Below, piece after piece: positions 58,043 through 61,344 of a stretch of 61,344 nt of DNA. Every line of letters starts with the position of its first letter. Positions within the stretch are counted from its first letter, which is position 1. The DNA is from Lingula anatina. Its lineage: Eukaryota > Brachiopoda > Lingulata > Lingulida > Lingulidae. A program made the translations under genes and the position numbers. The notes below the pieces were generated by a model. It did not search any database, was not told where the DNA came from, and saw nothing but the letters and a program-made list of their open reading frames with translations. Location of the stretch: assembly GCF_001039355.2 (NCBI RefSeq), contig NW_019775623.1, positions 64,001 through 125,344 of the forward strand, written 5' to 3'.

Positions 58043-60880
58043 AATTTAGTTTATAATAATTATTTAAGCCTTAACTTGTTCATTCAGTGGGTTAACATTA
58101 CCACGGCCAGTACCATCAGGGCAGGGTAACCTTGGTGAACGGACACAGTTGTTTAACATCTCTGTCTCCGGTCTCTCGTTATTATGTCCAAGAGCAGAGT
58201 TAGCAGTAAACGTGGGTTAGCAAAAGCGAAAAGAACGCAAAAAAATTGGCTTTTGCAGTTGTACTTCATTATTCTTCAGATTTATTTGTCCCCTTTCTGG
58301 TGCGTCGGGACTTCTTCAAACAGCCCTGTATAGCACGGTTTTCCTGTACATGTACGTGCGTTAGTGAAAAAATGTCCGTCCGTTGGAAACGGAGTAGATG
58401 GTCTGTAATAGAGGAAAAGACCACTCTTTTTGACAGAAAAGGTCAGCTGTCAAGCTGCTTTTTTTCTTTAGAATAAGTATTTGGCATTTAATTTGAATTA
58501 TAATAAATCTGTTTAATTCTCTTTTATTCCATAATACCAATATCCACAGATATTGAAAACTACCCCCCCCCCCCACCCCACCCCCCACGTCGATACTTAC
58601 CGGTACATGTTTATAACTGATGACATTGCGAATTCCAAGCTATGCACTTAATAGCATGATAATATCTGATCTCATCATACGTTCTATTTCATTCCTACAG
58701 GGGGTATACTGCTTATATAATGATGATGTTTACTGAGAACGGAATTCCACAATTGGTACATTTGATGGCTCTAATTTAGGCGTGTCATGAAAATAATGAT
58801 GATGTCTCTATAATTTCAAAAGATTTACTGTAAGAAAGTCACCGTGGAAGTTAATTTATAACGCAAAGTATATTTTTAATTAAGAAATGCATATGTACAG
58901 GATATGTTCTCATTACAAATGGAGAATAATATTTTGTAATAAGTTAAGCTCTGCTGGGATTTAATCAATTCATTGATCTGCACATTTCAGGAACAAAATA
59001 TGTTATTATGACACGCCATCAAAACTTTGCTTTGGAAAGCGTACACTGGCAATTGTCTCAGTCGAATAGACGTGATTTGTATTTAAAGCCATTCTGAATT
59101 ACAATTCTTCTTCTTGTGACTACAGCAGGATTAAGCAAAGATTAACTTAAACATGATTCCTCAATACGCTCATAGAAACTTAAAGTTCGGTAAAATTGTC
59201 GAAACCAAACTTATCACAATGTTGGATGAAAATAGATATTTTGTTGAGTTGTTTAGACTCTGTGCACCCTTCTCATAACTTGTTAAATCATTAAAACAAG
59301 TGCATTACAGTTATTAAGGTTAGATTTCTCACCAAGTGTTACAGTGTCGACGACGCCAACTTGAAGCTTTCAAAATGTATTTATCAACTTATTTTTCATA
59401 TAAATGCAAGAGCATTAAACCCTATATCTCCGTACGGACCGCACATTCACCTGTTTTTCGTCACATCGTCTTTTGCGTGATCATATGAATTTTCCTTCAT
59501 AAGTTAATTGTCAATAACTTTTTAATATGTTCTTTTAGCCAATATCTGTGAGCTTTGTTTACAGTTAAATATGTAGATTATTATACCCAGTTGTCACATA
59601 TATACACGTGATCGAAAAATTACATTTTCATTAAGAAATTATCCAATCAAATAAAACTTTAAGTGACTTTGACATTTTTCGCTACTAGTAGTTTCTGAAA
59701 ATTTTGTTTGGTTGCTGTAATCGAAAAAAACTTGATAGGTGGCGCCCATTTTGTACTTGTCAAAAGGTTCAAAATAGATGCCCAACAGTAAAGGGACTGC
59801 CATTTACATATTTTTAGTGCATGGTTGGGCTGAAATAGTGGTGTCAGCTAAGAACGAGGGCCTTTTATGTGCAAGGGTGTATAGTTCTATTGGTCATCTT
59901 GGATTTTTATAGTTGCCCAAGGTTGCCAAAGTGGCAACCAGTCTGAATTTATTTAGGACCCCATGGAAACCACAATAAAAAACTTTCATAAGAACAAAAA
60001 TTTCTAGGTTCCGAAAATTTGGCTTTGACTTTAATGTTCCCTTTTTAGCTCAACGAAAATGTCCCGATGGAGCCATTGACATTTTTCACATATCTCGAAA
60101 GCTATCTACCTGGTAAACCTATGAGAGTTCTCGTCCAAAAGTTAAGGCATGAATTAACACCAGCACAGTGCATGTTGATCGTGACCAAAATAAATGCACA
60201 CGGTATGATCAGCGCTAGACTGAACATTCATCGGCTGTGTTATGTCATAATAATACAGTAATAGTTCACCTGGATACCCCCATTTCCTTACGCAGGTGCT
60301 CTGATAGACATCAAAATATTGGAGGTAAACCATTTCAATATTAAGCTATTGAATGAAGAAAAAACTTAAGGTGTTCCTTGTTTTTTCTCGTCAGATAATA
60401 GCTTTATGTTGCTTGCTGAAAATGCCTCTCTCCATAAATGTATCTTTAGCAAGTTTGAATGATTTTCACCATTACAGTACAATTTATATTATTGCATTGT
60501 ATCAACATCATCATTTTCATCACCATCATCAATTTTATTATTACTTTCATTATTACAATGATTATTATTTGCAATGTGAATATGTACAACACGCGTGTAA
60601 ATGTGTGCCTTTCTTACAGGTAATAAACTGTGGCCTTAGTATATGTATAATATATGTACATGTATTAAGTGATATTGTTATACCAGTATCTGTGATGAGG
60701 AAATAAAGATGTAAGTGAGGATTCCATTGAAAATACTGTTTAGGGTGTGATCATAATGCTTTTTAAACCTGGAAGTCACTTAAAATTAAAAAAAAAACGA
60801 CTGTCTACGTTGCTACTGCAATGAAATCATATCAGCAGTAAAAACTGACGGATCGGCGGAAATTTGTCCAATTTTCCAAT
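58043..60880. repeat. Large tandem repeat unit 3
   Basis: Complete unit from AATTTAGTTTATAATAATTA to CCAATTTTCCAA. From about 59080 onward it is nearly identical to unit 1. Confidence 0.93.
60049..60462 (+). CDS. Unknown gene, 3' terminal exons, copy 3
   Basis: Exons 60049-60112, 60296-60324 and 60395-60462 match copy 1 in sequence and phase. The stop and a downstream AATAAA are conserved. The product is not recognised. Confidence 0.45.
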
Positions 60881-61344
60881 ATGATTATCTCGTGTTTGGT
60901 CCTGTTTGTGCTTCCGTATCGTGCAGACAGGGCCTAAGCGCATGCTCCTGATTTGCAGCAAAACAGCATTATAGAAGAGAGCGAGAGGCAGTCGCAGCTG
61001 GTAGAACTCGATGGCTCAAGCAGAAGCGTGATGCTGAACAGAGTCATGCACTCGTGCGTGTACATGCACCTGATCGTAGTCTCTTTACTTCGCAGACCAC
61101 AACCGTAACAACTCTGCCAACTGAAGATCCGTAACAATATTTAGAAGATGTGTTTTGATGCATGATGATTTAAAGAATAAGTTTAAAGAAAAGTAACACA
61201 GACTCTAAGCATGAGCAAGGTACCTTCAATCATATTAATTTAGGTAATATAAAAATGGTCCAAACTAGACGCAAACTAGTTTACCTTTAGACTGTAAATA
61301 GTGACCATTGCAGAATACCAAAGAAATTCCATTTGAATGGCATA
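60881..61344. other. Right end of window, unassigned
   Basis: Non-repeated sequence. A frame rich in Arg and Glu (EREAVAAGRTRWLKQKRDAE, about 60979-61040) looks coding-like but is open only briefly and no family is assigned. Confidence 0.3.

Overview
This is eukaryotic DNA from an animal with small exons and long, AT-rich introns. I infer a marine lophotrochozoan, most likely a mollusc. The grounds are a secreted H-type lectin, tandem C-type lectins, multidomain Kunitz/TIL inhibitors, a single-exon-like rhodopsin GPCR, Tc1-like elements and many microsatellites. The species cannot be fixed from the sequence. The long continuous ORFs are few, so most gene calls were built by joining exons by hand, using splice sites that keep phase.

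Layout. 1-17 kb is mostly non-coding. It holds a decayed Tc1-like element (1313-2622), a weak secreted-protein candidate (6577-7035), and a tandem duplication of about 800 bp (10983-12580) that carries an unrecognised terminal coding exon and a MITE-like element. At 17.4-18.9 kb on the plus strand lies a rhodopsin-class GPCR. At 21.1-33.4 kb on the minus strand are two paralogous secreted protease-inhibitor genes. The upstream one encodes signal peptide, 6-Cys module, Kunitz, 6-Cys module, Kunitz, TIL and a short C-tail. The other encodes signal peptide, 6-Cys module, Kunitz, basic linker, TIL and C-tail. Both close in frame over 9 and 7 exons.

At 34-45 kb on the minus strand a block of about 5 kb is duplicated, each copy carrying a four-exon secreted C-type lectin with an N-terminal coil. 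At 46.3-49.4 kb on the minus strand is a three-exon H-type lectin of 113 residues with a strong TATA box. A second dead Tc1-like element sits in its first intron. An orphan copy of the C-type lectin 5' region lies about 1 kb upstream of it.

From 52.4 to 60.9 kb there are three copies of a 2.3-3 kb unit separated by single-N gaps. Each copy contains the same three phase-compatible 3' exons of an unrecognised cysteine-containing protein. Copies 1 and 3 are almost identical, so either very recent duplication or mis-assembly must be considered.

The inhibitors and lectins are all predicted to be secreted. Together they look like a cluster of defence, mucus or matrix effector genes expanding by tandem duplication. 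That functional theme is inference.
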